In this document: positions 8,050 to 16,032 of the stretch, one piece after another | How the letters are laid out: every line of letters begins with the position of its first letter | Numbering within the stretch: the stretch's first letter is position 1 | Notes under the pieces: model-generated | Told to the model about the DNA's origin: nothing | Databases searched by the model: none | Seen by the model: the letters and a program-made list of their open reading frames with translations, nothing else | Assembly (NCBI GenBank): GCA_020427865.1 | Contig: JAGQNX010000008.1 | Span: 1 to 36,070, forward strand | Direction: 5' to 3' | Source: a candidate division WWE3 bacterium | GTDB taxonomy: Bacteria; Patescibacteriota; WWE3; UBA101185; UBA10185 | Length of the DNA stretch: 36,070 bases | Position numbers and translations under genes: made by a program

Positions 8050-9168
8050 ATGGTTACTTTTGTTGTTTTTATCTTAATTTTATCCGTCTTAGTAATGATT
8101 CATGAATTTGGTCATTTTTATGCAGCTAAGAAAAGCGGCGTATTTGTAGAAGAGTTTGGCTTTGGTTTACCGCCTAAAATATTTGGAAAAAAATATGGTG
8201 AAACAATCTATTCTTTTAATTTACTTCCTTTTGGTGGGTTTGTAAAATTACTAGGTGAAGAGGATTTGGAATCTTCTAAGGATACTCGTAATTTTATGCA
8301 TAAACATCCCTTACAGCGTGCTTTTATATTGGTTGCAGGCGTGTTGATGAATGTTGCACTTGCTTTGTTTTTATACTATGTTTTCTTTTTTATTAATGGT
8401 TTTAAATCTTTAAATGTCCCTGTGTTTTTTGATTATCAGTTTAAATATGGAAATCCTGTTTATACAAATACAGTTGTAACATCATATGCTCCAGATTCAC
8501 CTGCCGAGTTAGCTGGTATAAAAAGAGGCGAAGCAATAGTCAAAATTAACGATGAGTTTGTTAATTCTGTAGATGATGTTCGCCGTGTAGTCAATGATTC
8601 AAAGGAAACTCTTATAAAGATAACTCTTCAGGATGTTCGTAGTCCCACAGTAAAATCTCGAGATGTTTTGCTTCGACCTATGGAGGAAGATGGTGTTAAG
8701 CTATTAGGTGTTTTGTTAACACCTTCTGTACAACTTGACTATACTAATGGCAAAGTACTGTCCGCACCTAAACATGCCTATAATATGTTGGCATATAGTT
8801 TAACAACATTTAAACGTGTACTTGGTTTTTCTGTAGAAACACGTGATGTGGGTCCTGTTTCAAATAGCGTCTCTGGACCAATAGGTATCTTTTCTGTAGT
8901 AGATAATATTTTAGAATATAAAGGTCGTGCGGCCGTATTAGGGATCATAGATCTCATAGCATTGTTATCTCTTAGTTTGGCTTTACTTAACATTTTGCCT
9001 TTTCCTGCACTAGATGGGGGTCGTTTATTATTTGTACTAATAGAGTTTATCTTAGGTGGCCGTAGAGTACCTTCATATATTGAGGCAAGTTTACACAAGT
9101 GGGGGATGCTTTTTTTACTTTTGTTGATTGTTTTGGTTACTTATAAAGATATTGTTACCTTTTTTTAA
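8050..9168 (+). CDS. rseP: Site-2 membrane metalloprotease RseP
   Basis: This intramembrane zinc protease cleaves membrane-bound regulators or leftover signal peptides. The zinc-binding H18-E-F-G-H22 lies in the first transmembrane helix. The third ligand D322 lies in the conserved NILPFPALDGGRLL motif of a late helix. A PDZ domain occupies about residues 135-200 (SPAELAGIKRGEAIVKINDE). With 372 aa and a single PDZ domain it resembles Gram-positive RasP/YluC. The frr-rseP junction is the remnant of the common frr-uppS-cdsA-dxr-rseP cluster, with the three middle genes missing. Confidence 0.95.
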   Translation: MVTFVVFILILSVLVMIHEFGHFYAAKKSGVFVEEFGFGLPPKIFGKKYGETIYSFNLLPFGGFVKLLGEEDLESSKDTRNFMHKHPLQRAFILVAGVLMNVALALFLYYVFFFINGFKSLNVPVFFDYQFKYGNPVYTNTVVTSYAPDSPAELAGIKRGEAIVKINDEFVNSVDDVRRVVNDSKETLIKITLQDVRSPTVKSRDVLLRPMEEDGVKLLGVLLTPSVQLDYTNGKVLSAPKHAYNMLAYSLTTFKRVLGFSVETRDVGPVSNSVSGPIGIFSVVDNILEYKGRAAVLGIIDLIALLSLSLALLNILPFPALDGGRLLFVLIEFILGGRRVPSYIEASLHKWGMLFLLLLIVLVTYKDIVTFF

Positions 9169-9178
9169 ACAACCTTAA

Positions 9179-9207
9179 TTGCTAAAATGTACTCTTCAAG
9201 TTATACT
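9179..9207 (+). promoter_or_regulatory. Sigma-70 type promoter of rpsU
   Basis: TTGCTA (9179-9184) and TATACT (9202-9207) are separated by 17 bases. The predicted transcription start near 9214 gives a leader of about 64 bases, containing a small hairpin (GCAC/GTGC around 9217-9229) and the ribosome binding site GGAGGTG (9260-9266). A second AT-rich -10-like sequence near 9247-9253 is weaker. Confidence 0.65.
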
Positions 9208-9277
9208 AGCGTGTAGCACTAGAGGTGCGTAGTTTTTGTATGTTTGATTATATAAGTTTGGAGGTGTTTTAACTACA

Positions 9278-9472
9278 ATGACAATGATAAAAGTCCGAAA
9301 AGGTGAGTCCCTTGAACAAGCACTTAGAAGATTTAACAGTCTTGTGTATAAAGCAGGTGTCTTAACCGATTTTCGTGCAAAAGAACGCCATATTAAAAAA
9401 AGCGAACTAAAAAGAATTAAGAATAAAGAAAAAGCTAGAAAAATTGCTCAGTACAAGCGTCAAAATAGGTAA
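9278..9472 (+). CDS. rpsU: 30S ribosomal protein S21 (bS21)
   Basis: This is a 64-aa, very basic protein with the S21 hallmark KGESLEQALRRFNSLVYKAG near its N-terminus and a Lys/Arg-rich tail. S21 binds near the anti-Shine-Dalgarno end of 16S rRNA and helps initiation. The ATG at 9278 is chosen over 9284 because GGAGGTG at 9260-9266 is already 11 bases away. yqeY follows after 11 bases; rpsU-yqeY is a common pair in Gram-positive bacteria. Confidence 0.95.
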   Translation: MTMIKVRKGESLEQALRRFNSLVYKAGVLTDFRAKERHIKKSELKRIKNKEKARKIAQYKRQNR

Positions 9473-9483
9473 GGGTATATTTT

Positions 9484-9768
9484 ATGTTAAATACCATAAA
9501 AAAGGATTTAATAACAGCTTTAAAGAATAAAGATACACTCCGTGTATCTGTTATTCGTTTCTTACTTTCTAAAGTGCAAAATATGGAAATAGAGCTAAAA
9601 ATTTCAGGTGAGAAGTTTACCGACGATCATATGCTTCGTATACTAAAAAAGCAAATTAAGATGCGTAAAGAAGCTATAGATGCTTTAACAAAGGCTGGAC
9701 GCACGGAAGATATTATTAAAGAAGAAGCCGAAATAGCAATTCTGCAAGAATATTATAAGGAAGAATAA
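9484..9768 (+). CDS. yqeY: YqeY/GatB-tail family protein, N-terminal domain only
   Basis: Residues 1-94 match the helical N-terminal domain of YqeY (LRVSVIRFLLSKVQNMEIE, then MRKEAIDALTKAGRTEDIIKEEAEIAILQEYY). Full-length YqeY proteins are about 150 aa with a second domain related to the GatB tail; here the protein ends where that domain would begin. Function is uncertain; a role linked to tRNA-dependent amidation is inferred from the related GatB domain. AAGGG at 9471-9475 serves as the ribosome binding site. The stop overlaps the next start (TAATG), so ybeY is translationally coupled. Confidence 0.85.
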   Translation: MLNTIKKDLITALKNKDTLRVSVIRFLLSKVQNMEIELKISGEKFTDDHMLRILKKQIKMRKEAIDALTKAGRTEDIIKEEAEIAILQEYYKEE

Positions 9769-10127
9769 TGGCTTCTCAACTATCCAAAAAACCATATCTT
9801 AATGACAAAACTAACATTCTAATAAATGTTACATTGTGTACTGATACTGAGATTACAAAGCAAAATAAAAAATATTTCTCTAGGGATTACCCAACTGATG
9901 TATTATCTTTTACTTTTGAAGATAACAGAGAGGATAACAGCTTGTACTTAGGTGATGTACTAGTTAATAAGGATCAAGCAGGTCGTCAGGCTGAGGAATA
10001 TGGAAACAGTGTAGAAGAAGAAATATCTGAATTAGTGGCACATGGTATATTACATTTATTAGGGGTGCATCATCCAGATGATGATGACCATAGTGTTCAT
10101 GGAATTGCAAAAGAACCAACTAAATAA
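9768..10127 (+). CDS. ybeY: Endoribonuclease YbeY
   Basis: YbeY is a single-strand-specific metal-dependent RNase needed for 16S rRNA 3' maturation and ribosome quality control. The 119-aa protein has the fold's FSRDYPTDVLSFTFE and the zinc motif H92-GILH96-LLGVH101-H (usual form HGxLHLxGYDH; here the Asp is His). Its C-terminus is rich in Asp/His. It shares one base with the yqeY stop, and its last 29 bases overlap the likely pth start, so yqeY-ybeY-pth form a compact coupled unit. Confidence 0.92.
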   Translation: MASQLSKKPYLNDKTNILINVTLCTDTEITKQNKKYFSRDYPTDVLSFTFEDNREDNSLYLGDVLVNKDQAGRQAEEYGNSVEEEISELVAHGILHLLGVHHPDDDDHSVHGIAKEPTK

Positions 10128-10635
10128 CATCCAGCTTATAGTAGGGTTAGGTAACCCGGGTGTAAAGTATCATTATAATCGCCATAATTTGGGCTTTTTA
10201 TTGCTTGATAAATATATATCTATACAGAACTTAAAATGGAGTTTTAGTACTAAGCTTAACGGTGATTATGTTAAGGCTAACTCACATATATATTTGAAAC
10301 CTCACACCTATATGAATAATTCTGGTAGTAGTGTTTCAAAGGCGCTTTCTTACTTCTGTTTAAATCCATACGAATTATTTGTAGTACATGATGATGTGGA
10401 TTTACCCTTTGGTGAAGTCCGTGTTCGTTTTGGAAGTGGTGCTGCGGGGCATAATGGTGTAAAGGATATTTTTACTCATTTAGGCACTCAAGACTTTTGG
10501 AGATTGCGTTTTGGAGTAGGTCGTTCAAATCATCTAAATGTACCCACCGACAAGCATGTGCTCACGGATTTTACACAAAATGAGTTAGACTACATAAGTG
10601 ATATTGATTTTGAATCTTATATCAACAAAACATAA
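10099..10635 (+). CDS. pth: Peptidyl-tRNA hydrolase
   Basis: Pth releases peptides from prematurely dropped peptidyl-tRNA. Family motifs are LIVGLGNPGVKY, the catalytic histidine H29 in NRHNLGF, HTYMNNSG, VVHDDVDLPFGEVRVRFGSGAAGHNG, and GTQDFWRLRFGVGR. Total length is 178 aa from the ATG at 10099, which places ten residues before the GLGNPG block as in other family members. Earlier in-frame ATGs at 10078-10084 would add seven residues with no family support. The N-terminus overlaps ybeY in another frame by 29 bases, and no ribosome binding site is obvious. Confidence 0.93.
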   Translation: MELQKNQLNNIQLIVGLGNPGVKYHYNRHNLGFLLLDKYISIQNLKWSFSTKLNGDYVKANSHIYLKPHTYMNNSGSSVSKALSYFCLNPYELFVVHDDVDLPFGEVRVRFGSGAAGHNGVKDIFTHLGTQDFWRLRFGVGRSNHLNVPTDKHVLTDFTQNELDYISDIDFESYINKT

Positions 10636-10654
10636 ATACTCAAACGCTAGTTGG

Positions 10655-10684
10655 TTGATAAGCTATTGCGAAACCTCGTAAACT
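10655..10684 (+). promoter_or_regulatory. Candidate promoter of dnaX
   Basis: TTGATA (10655-10660) and TAAACT (10679-10684) are 18 bases apart in the 78-base gap between pth and dnaX. The predicted start lies about 20 bases before the ATG. There is no Shine-Dalgarno site. Support is moderate because AT-rich DNA gives such matches by chance. Confidence 0.4.
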
Positions 10685-10713
10685 AACTACAGTTTTAGTA
10701 GATATCTGCTCGT

Positions 10714-12480
10714 ATGTTTTATACAAAATATAGACCACAAAATTTTAGCGAAATAGCTAAGCCAAATGATACGGCTACTGCTTTAATGTCTCAGGTAAGC
10801 AAAGGTAAAACGGGGCATGCTTACTTATTTGTAGGACCACGTGGTACTGGTAAGACGACTACAGCTCGAGTATTAGCTAAGGCTTTAAATTGTGCAAACC
10901 TCTCTAGTATAGGGAACCCTTGTACTAAATGTTCTGCCTGTTTGTCCATACAACAAGGTAAATATTTAGATTTAATAGAAATTGATGCCGCAAGTAATCG
11001 TGGAATAGATGATATTCGCGACCTAAGAGATAAAGTTAAGCTTGCACCCTCACATGGGGAGAAAAAAATATATATTATAGATGAGGTTCATATGCTTACT
11101 ACGGAAGCCTTTAATGCTTTGTTAAAAACGTTAGAAGAACCTCCTTCTCATGTTACTTTTATTTTGTGCACTACGGAATCACATAAAGTTCCCGAAACTA
11201 TTAAGTCGCGTTGCCAGGTATTTATATTTAAGCGTGCAACATCCGAACAGTTAGTTAGAAAATTATCGGATATTGCTACTAAAGAAGGTGCTACAAATCT
11301 CACATCCAAGGATTTTCAGAAAATTGCACAAATGTCCCGTGGTGGGTTTCGCGATGCTGAAACACTGTTACAACAAGTAATAGAGGGTGAGTTGGATGTT
11401 GTAAGTTTTGTTGGAGTAGGTGATATTTCTTCCTACAGTAGTGTGTTAAATGCTCTACACCATGGTAAACCTGCTGAAGCTATTAATACCTTAAATGCTA
11501 TTTATGATTCAGGTACGGATATTTACATCTGGCTTACTGATTTTATACGCTTTGTTAGAGACATTTTATTTGTAAAATCCAGTGTATCTTCTGTAGACCT
11601 AACATATACCTCCGAAGAGTTAGACATTGTTAGGGAACTAGCGTCAGAATTCTCATTTCCTCAGTTGTTGCAATATCTGGAAGCACTGTTAAAAACCGAG
11701 CCACTTGTAAAAACTTCTTTTATTTCTACACTACCTATAGAAATTTGTTTTTACAGCTTATCTACGTCTACAAGTACTCCTACTCCAGTTTCTAAAGTTA
11801 ACCCTAAAACTCCAACAGTGCCTCCTAAAGGTTCGGAAAAAAATTTTATAACGCCCTCTATTGATGAATCTTCTGATATAGAGACACCTGAAGAGGTTAC
11901 TGAAGATGGTTTCGACCTAGAGCTTAACTTGCATGCCCAACTAGACAGCTTACGTACACTTCCTGATTTGCCAAATGGCGCTGCGGATTTGGAAGACTAT
12001 GATACTTATGTGCCTGAAGAAGGTATAATTTCTCTAAAGGATGTAAAAAATAGCTGGCCTAAAGTACAAAAACTAGCTGCTCAAAAAAATGCACCGCTTT
12101 ATGCTTTATTAAAGTCCGCTAAACCTTTAGAAATCTCCGGCTCGAAGCTCTTTATCGAAGTATTTTATTCGTTTCATAAAGAGCGCTTAGAATCCACAAA
12201 AAATAAGTTAATAGTATTAGAATCTATGCAAGAAATATATGGTGTACGCCTTGATTTTGAATGCCGTTTAAGCAAACAAAAGCCTGCAGTTAGTTCTAAG
12301 TTTGAATCTGGTACTCTTACTGACTATAATGTTGTAGTGCCTGGAAGTAATCAAATATCTTCCGCTGACCAAGGTGTTGGTGTAAGTGTAGCTACTTCGC
12401 CACGAGCTGACGTTGAAAATGCAGGAGATAGTGTTTCTATGTTAGATATGTTAGACGGTGAATTACCCGACCTTGGATAA
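10714..12480 (+). CDS. dnaX: DNA polymerase III subunit tau/gamma
   Basis: This is the clamp-loader ATPase, 588 aa. The N-terminal YTKYRPQNFSEIA leads into Walker A G41-PRGTGKTT49, the zinc-binding cysteines including C70-TKC-SAC76, Walker B YIIDEVHML and the sensor SRC motif. Domain III ends near residue 350 and is followed by a Ser/Thr/Pro/Glu-rich linker. A C-terminal domain (about residues 440-530, SWPKVQKLAAQKNAPLYALLKS...) resembles the tau-specific polymerase-binding region. An A7 run at 11837-11843 lies exactly at the linker and could produce a short gamma-like product (see separate entry). recR follows after 18 bases; ybaB, which often separates the two, is absent. Confidence 0.96.
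   Translation: MFYTKYRPQNFSEIAKPNDTATALMSQVSKGKTGHAYLFVGPRGTGKTTTARVLAKALNCANLSSIGNPCTKCSACLSIQQGKYLDLIEIDAASNRGIDDIRDLRDKVKLAPSHGEKKIYIIDEVHMLTTEAFNALLKTLEEPPSHVTFILCTTESHKVPETIKSRCQVFIFKRATSEQLVRKLSDIATKEGATNLTSKDFQKIAQMSRGGFRDAETLLQQVIEGELDVVSFVGVGDISSYSSVLNALHHGKPAEAINTLNAIYDSGTDIYIWLTDFIRFVRDILFVKSSVSSVDLTYTSEELDIVRELASEFSFPQLLQYLEALLKTEPLVKTSFISTLPIEICFYSLSTSTSTPTPVSKVNPKTPTVPPKGSEKNFITPSIDESSDIETPEEVTEDGFDLELNLHAQLDSLRTLPDLPNGAADLEDYDTYVPEEGIISLKDVKNSWPKVQKLAAQKNAPLYALLKSAKPLEISGSKLFIEVFYSFHKERLESTKNKLIVLESMQEIYGVRLDFECRLSKQKPAVSSKFESGTLTDYNVVVPGSNQISSADQGVGVSVATSPRADVENAGDSVSMLDMLDGELPDLG
11837..11883 (+). other. Possible programmed slippage site in dnaX
   Basis: Seven consecutive A's (11837-11843, codons GAA AAA AAT, heptamer A-AAA-AAT) lie at the junction of the ATPase/domain III part and the linker. 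A shift to -1 reaches a TGA at 11862-11864 after six further codons, giving a protein of about 382 residues. An AAAGG lies five bases upstream and a 6-bp stem (CTCTAT 11856-11861 / ATAGAG 11878-11883) downstream. dnaX frameshifting or transcript slippage to make gamma is known in E. coli and Thermus; here it is inference. Confidence 0.4.
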
Positions 12481-12498
12481 TTTAATTGTAATAAATCC

Positions 12499-13110
12499 AT
12501 GAAGTTACCTAAGCCCATAATTAACTTGATCGAATCTTTTGAACGTTTACCCGGAATTGGTCCTAAAACAGCACAACGTTTAACTTTTCATTTATTACAT
12601 TTTCCCGAAGATGAACTTGCACGTTTTGCTAAAGCCTTAGTTGGTTTAAAGCGGGGCACTAGTTTATGTAGTATTTGTAAAAACGTAACAGATTCTGAAA
12701 TTTGTGATACGTGTGATGATTATAGTAGGGATAAAAATATTATAGCTGTAGTTGCAGGGCCTCTAGATGCTTATGCTCTTGAAAAGGCTGGTTATAAGGG
12801 AGTTTATCATGTTCTTCATGGGTTAATAAATCCTCTTAACAATGTAGGGCCTGAGGACATTTTTATATCAAAACTTTTAAAGAGGGTAGAAGAGTCTAGC
12901 TCGCCGTTGGAACTAATCCTTGCTACAGATACAGGTATGGAGGGCGAAGCCACTGCAATGTATATATCTAAACAGATTTTAGCTCTAAACTATCCAGAAA
13001 ATAAAATTAACATTACAAGAATTGCTAGAGGCTTGCCTGCGGGAGGTTCTATTGAATATGCTGACGACATAACTCTTGCCAGAGCCTTAGAAGGTAGACG
13101 TAGTTTGTAA
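12499..13110 (+). CDS. recR: Recombination mediator RecR
   Basis: RecR works with RecO/RecF to load RecA at gaps. The 203-aa protein has the helix-hairpin-helix block LPGIGPKTAQRLTFHLL, a C4 zinc finger (CSICKNVTDSEICDTC), a Toprim domain with DTGMEGEATAMYI and VAGPLDA, and the C-terminal GLPAGGSIEYADDITLARALEGRR. All are canonical and the length is normal. A TGTAAT sequence ends six bases before the ATG, resembling the leaderless promoters in this window but with a poor second base, so I do not list it separately. Confidence 0.96.
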   Translation: MKLPKPIINLIESFERLPGIGPKTAQRLTFHLLHFPEDELARFAKALVGLKRGTSLCSICKNVTDSEICDTCDDYSRDKNIIAVVAGPLDAYALEKAGYKGVYHVLHGLINPLNNVGPEDIFISKLLKRVEESSSPLELILATDTGMEGEATAMYISKQILALNYPENKINITRIARGLPAGGSIEYADDITLARALEGRRSL

Positions 13111-13143
13111 TAGGATTATTTGTCTTCACATATGCATTTAGCG

Positions 13144-13152
13144 TGATACAAT
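13144..13152 (+). promoter_or_regulatory. Extended -10 promoter of leaderless cysS
   Basis: TGA-TACAAT is an extended -10 element that ends six bases before the ATG at 13159, the same distance as for frr, rpsF, the MBL gene and yebC. There is no Shine-Dalgarno site. Confidence 0.8.
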
Positions 13153-13158
13153 GTCTTC

Positions 13159-14541
13159 ATGCCAATGCGGTTATATAACTCACTTACAAAAAAAGTAGAA
13201 GATTTTACACCTCAAAATCCAAATGAAGTTCTAATGTATCAGTGCGGACCTACAGTGTACGATTATATAACTATAGGCAATTTTAGAACATTTGCTTTAG
13301 GGGATTTTTTATATAGAGCTCTAGTTCAAAATGGCTATAAAGTTAAATATATAATGAATTTAACTGATGTAGGACATTTAGTTAGTGATAATGATGAAGG
13401 TGCCGACAAGTTAGAGGCTGCAGCCGAGCGTGATGGTACTAGTGCTAGAGAAGTAGCCGATTTTTATATTAAAGATTTTTATTCGGGTTATGACAAACTA
13501 AAACTAACTCGCCCAAATAAATTTACTCGAGCTACAGAATATATTCAGGAGCAGATAGATTTAGTTGAAACTTTAGAGCGTAAAGGATATACGTATTTAA
13601 CCACGGATGGCGTTTATTTTGATACATCTAAGTACAAAAATTATGGTTTGCTTTCGGGTTATACTTTAGAAAATATTAAAGAAGGTGCTCGTGTTGAAGT
13701 TAATCCCGAAAAAAAGAATCCTACTGATTTCGCTTTGTGGAAATTTTCTACGCCTGGTGTCAATCGATGGCAAGAATGGAATTCACCTTGGGGAAGAGGT
13801 TTTCCTGGTTGGCATGCTGAGTGTTCCGCTATGGCTATGAAAGAATTGGGTGCTACCTTAGATATACATTTGGGTGGTGAAGATTTAAAAATGGTACATC
13901 ATCAAAATGAACTGGCTCAGAGCGAATGTGCTACAGGTAGCGAATATGTTAAGTATTGGGTACATGGGTCCTTTTTATTGATTGACGATGGTCGTATGGG
14001 TAAGTCTTTAGGCAATGCATATACTGTAAAAGATATAGAAGATAAGGGGTTTGATCCTCTTTCCCTTAGATACCTCTATATGACAGCCCATTATCGAAGC
14101 AAGCTTAATTTTACTTGGGAATCCCTACAGTCTGCTCAAAATGCTTTAAAAAAGTTATACGATATTGTAAGTAGCTATCAAGAAAGTCCCGAGGCACACG
14201 TTAACCAAGAATATTACGCACGTTTTCGGGATGCATTAAACGATGATTTAAATATGCCTAAAGCAGTGTCGCAGGTTTGGGAGTTGGTAAAAAACAATAC
14301 TATTTCTGAATCTGTTAAGATTGCAACCTTACTGCGTTTTGACGAAGTCTTAGGGTTTAATCTAGAAAACCATGTGGGATATGAAGTACCCGACGAAATA
14401 AAGCACTTAGCCAAAATGCGATCTGAGTATCGTAAATCCGGAATATTTGATAAAGCAGATCAATTACGCCGACAAATAGAGAAATCCGGCTACATAATGG
14501 AAGATATAAAAGAGGGTGGTTATAAAATAAAGCGAAAGTAA
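13159..14541 (+). CDS. cysS: Cysteinyl-tRNA synthetase
   Basis: This class I synthetase charges tRNA-Cys. Length is 460 aa. The zinc-site cysteine is C29 in QCGPTVYD, with further ligands expected in HAECSAMAMKELG and in the VHHQNELAQSEC region. The catalytic HIGH motif reads T38-I-G-N41, so its first histidine is replaced by threonine. The KMSKS loop reads R279-M-G-K282-S, keeping the second lysine. The specificity block GGEDLKMVHHQNE is intact. The C-terminal DALR-like helical domain is present. ychF starts three bases after the stop, so the two are probably co-transcribed. Confidence 0.95.
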   Translation: MPMRLYNSLTKKVEDFTPQNPNEVLMYQCGPTVYDYITIGNFRTFALGDFLYRALVQNGYKVKYIMNLTDVGHLVSDNDEGADKLEAAAERDGTSAREVADFYIKDFYSGYDKLKLTRPNKFTRATEYIQEQIDLVETLERKGYTYLTTDGVYFDTSKYKNYGLLSGYTLENIKEGARVEVNPEKKNPTDFALWKFSTPGVNRWQEWNSPWGRGFPGWHAECSAMAMKELGATLDIHLGGEDLKMVHHQNELAQSECATGSEYVKYWVHGSFLLIDDGRMGKSLGNAYTVKDIEDKGFDPLSLRYLYMTAHYRSKLNFTWESLQSAQNALKKLYDIVSSYQESPEAHVNQEYYARFRDALNDDLNMPKAVSQVWELVKNNTISESVKIATLLRFDEVLGFNLENHVGYEVPDEIKHLAKMRSEYRKSGIFDKADQLRRQIEKSGYIMEDIKEGGYKIKRK

Positions 14542-14544
14542 TAC

Positions 14545-15669
14545 ATGAATATAGGTATAGTAGGACTCCCAAATATTGGTAAATCAACCCTTTTTAATGC
14601 ATTACTAAAAAAACAAACGGCACTTGCTGCTAATTATCCTTTTGCAACTATTGAACCTAATGTGGGCATTGTGGATGTTCCTGACAATCGTTTAAATGTC
14701 TTAGCACATTTAGTACACGAGGAGTACAGTGCTAAATATTCTCATAAAGATATACCCGAGCGTATTGTACCCGCTTCAATAAAATTTAACGATATTGCAG
14801 GTTTAGTTAAAGGTGCCCATAAAGGGGAAGGTCTAGGTAATCAGTTTTTAGCTCATATCAGAGAAGTGGACGCAATTGTTCATGTAGTACGAGCATTTGA
14901 AGATACCAACATTATCCGTGAAGGTTCCATAGATCCTATTTCTGATATTGAAGTAATCAATACAGAGTTAGTACTTGCTGATTTTCAAGCAATGGAAAAG
15001 CGTTTAGATAACTTTTCGAAAGAAATAAAGCGTAACAAAACCACCGAAAATCTCAAAAGACATGAATTATATGAAAAAGTAACACAGACTCTTAATAGAG
15101 GTAATTTGTTGTCTTCCTTACTTCTAAACGAAGAAGATTCTCTATACTTAAAAGAATTAAACTTGCTTACTGCAAAACCTGTTATTTATGTTTTTAATGT
15201 TTCGGAGGACATTTTATTATCGGGACTTTCTACACTAGAGGAAAAGTATTCAGAATTCATACAAAACAATAGTGTGCTATTTCTTTGTGCAAAGATAGAA
15301 TCTGAACTAAGAGCACTTTCCCCAGATGAACGCCTTGAATATTTATCGGATTTAGGTATTTCAAATTCTGGGCTTGATCAACTTATTAAGCTAGGTTTTA
15401 AAACAGTAGGTTTACAAACATTCTTAACGGCAGGTCCTAAAGAAGTACGTGCTTGGACTATTAGAACAGGTGATAAAGCACCTAGTGCTGCAGGGAAAAT
15501 CCATACAGATTTTGAAAAAAGTTTCATAAGAGCCGAGGTAGTCCCTTTTGTTGACCTTTCTAATGCGGGATCTTGGAAAATCGCTCGTGAAAAAGGTCTA
15601 TTAAGGCTAGAAGGTAAAGATTATGTTATGCAAGATGGTGATGTAGTTGAGTTTAGAGTAGGCTCATGA
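14545..15669 (+). CDS. ychF: Redox-regulated ribosome-binding ATPase YchF (OLA1 family)
   Basis: The 374-aa P-loop protein starts with G7-LPNIGKST (Walker A) and continues with YPFATIEPNVGIVDVPD, the switch II text FNDIAGLVKGAHKGEGLGNQFL, and the ATP-preferring base-recognition region (usual NxxE instead of NKxD; here VFNVSED). The C-terminal TGS domain (about residues 290-374, AWTIRTGDKAPSAAGKIHTDFEKSFIRAEV) is complete. YchF binds ribosomes and catalase in other bacteria. It ends with TGA, which shows UGA is a stop here. No ribosome binding site is evident. Confidence 0.95.
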   Translation: MNIGIVGLPNIGKSTLFNALLKKQTALAANYPFATIEPNVGIVDVPDNRLNVLAHLVHEEYSAKYSHKDIPERIVPASIKFNDIAGLVKGAHKGEGLGNQFLAHIREVDAIVHVVRAFEDTNIIREGSIDPISDIEVINTELVLADFQAMEKRLDNFSKEIKRNKTTENLKRHELYEKVTQTLNRGNLLSSLLLNEEDSLYLKELNLLTAKPVIYVFNVSEDILLSGLSTLEEKYSEFIQNNSVLFLCAKIESELRALSPDERLEYLSDLGISNSGLDQLIKLGFKTVGLQTFLTAGPKEVRAWTIRTGDKAPSAAGKIHTDFEKSFIRAEVVPFVDLSNAGSWKIAREKGLLRLEGKDYVMQDGDVVEFRVGS

Positions 15670-15686
15670 GGCTAGAAAACTGCGTA

Positions 15687-15724
15687 TAGACAATATAAAT
15701 TATATTTGTATAATTTGGTAGATT
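15687..15724 (+). promoter_or_regulatory. Two overlapping promoter candidates of the rpsF-ssb-rpsR operon
   Basis: TAGACA (15687-15692), a 16-base spacer and TATAAT (15709-15714) form a good sigma-70 type promoter giving a leader of about ten bases. Directly downstream, TGG-TAGATT (15716-15724) is an extended -10 box ending six bases before the ATG, which would give a leaderless transcript. Either fits the absence of a Shine-Dalgarno site. Confidence 0.7.
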
Positions 15725-15730
15725 ATCGTT

Positions 15731-16012
15731 ATGAACAAATACGAAATAATGACAATAACAAAAAACTCTGTAGGTGAAGCTGGTGCTGCGAAAGCAATAG
15801 CCCAAGTCACTGAGTTAATAAATGCAAACAAGGGTAGTGTAGAGGGTTCTAAGTCTTGGGGTAAGCGTAAACTAGTTTACGAAATAAATCATGAAGACCA
15901 TGGTTATTATGATGTTGTAGATTTTACACTTTCACCTTCTAAATTGGCTGTAGTCAAGGCAAAGTTAAATCTTATGCCTAACATAGTAAGATATTTAATT
16001 ACCGCCAAGTAG
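15731..16012 (+). CDS. rpsF: 30S ribosomal protein S6 (bS6)
   Basis: This 93-aa protein has the ferredoxin-like S6 pattern: NKYEIMTITKNS at the start, GKRKLVYEINHEDHGYYDVVDF in the middle and NLMPNIVRYLITAK at the end. It binds 16S rRNA as a heterodimer with S18, encoded two genes downstream. rpsF-ssb-rpsR is the classic order. No Shine-Dalgarno site precedes it; see the promoter entry. Confidence 0.95.
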   Translation: MNKYEIMTITKNSVGEAGAAKAIAQVTELINANKGSVEGSKSWGKRKLVYEINHEDHGYYDVVDFTLSPSKLAVVKAKLNLMPNIVRYLITAK

Positions 16013-16032
16013 GTGGAGGATAGGAGATAGAG

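Noticed and set aside
9768..10127. Frameshift at the ybeY-pth junction
   Set aside because: Both proteins are complete in their own frames; the 29-base overlap is ordinary gene packing.
15660..15669. UGA recoded as glycine (as in some CPR lineages)
   Set aside because: ychF ends in TGA at its natural C-terminus and tryptophan codons are TGG throughout.
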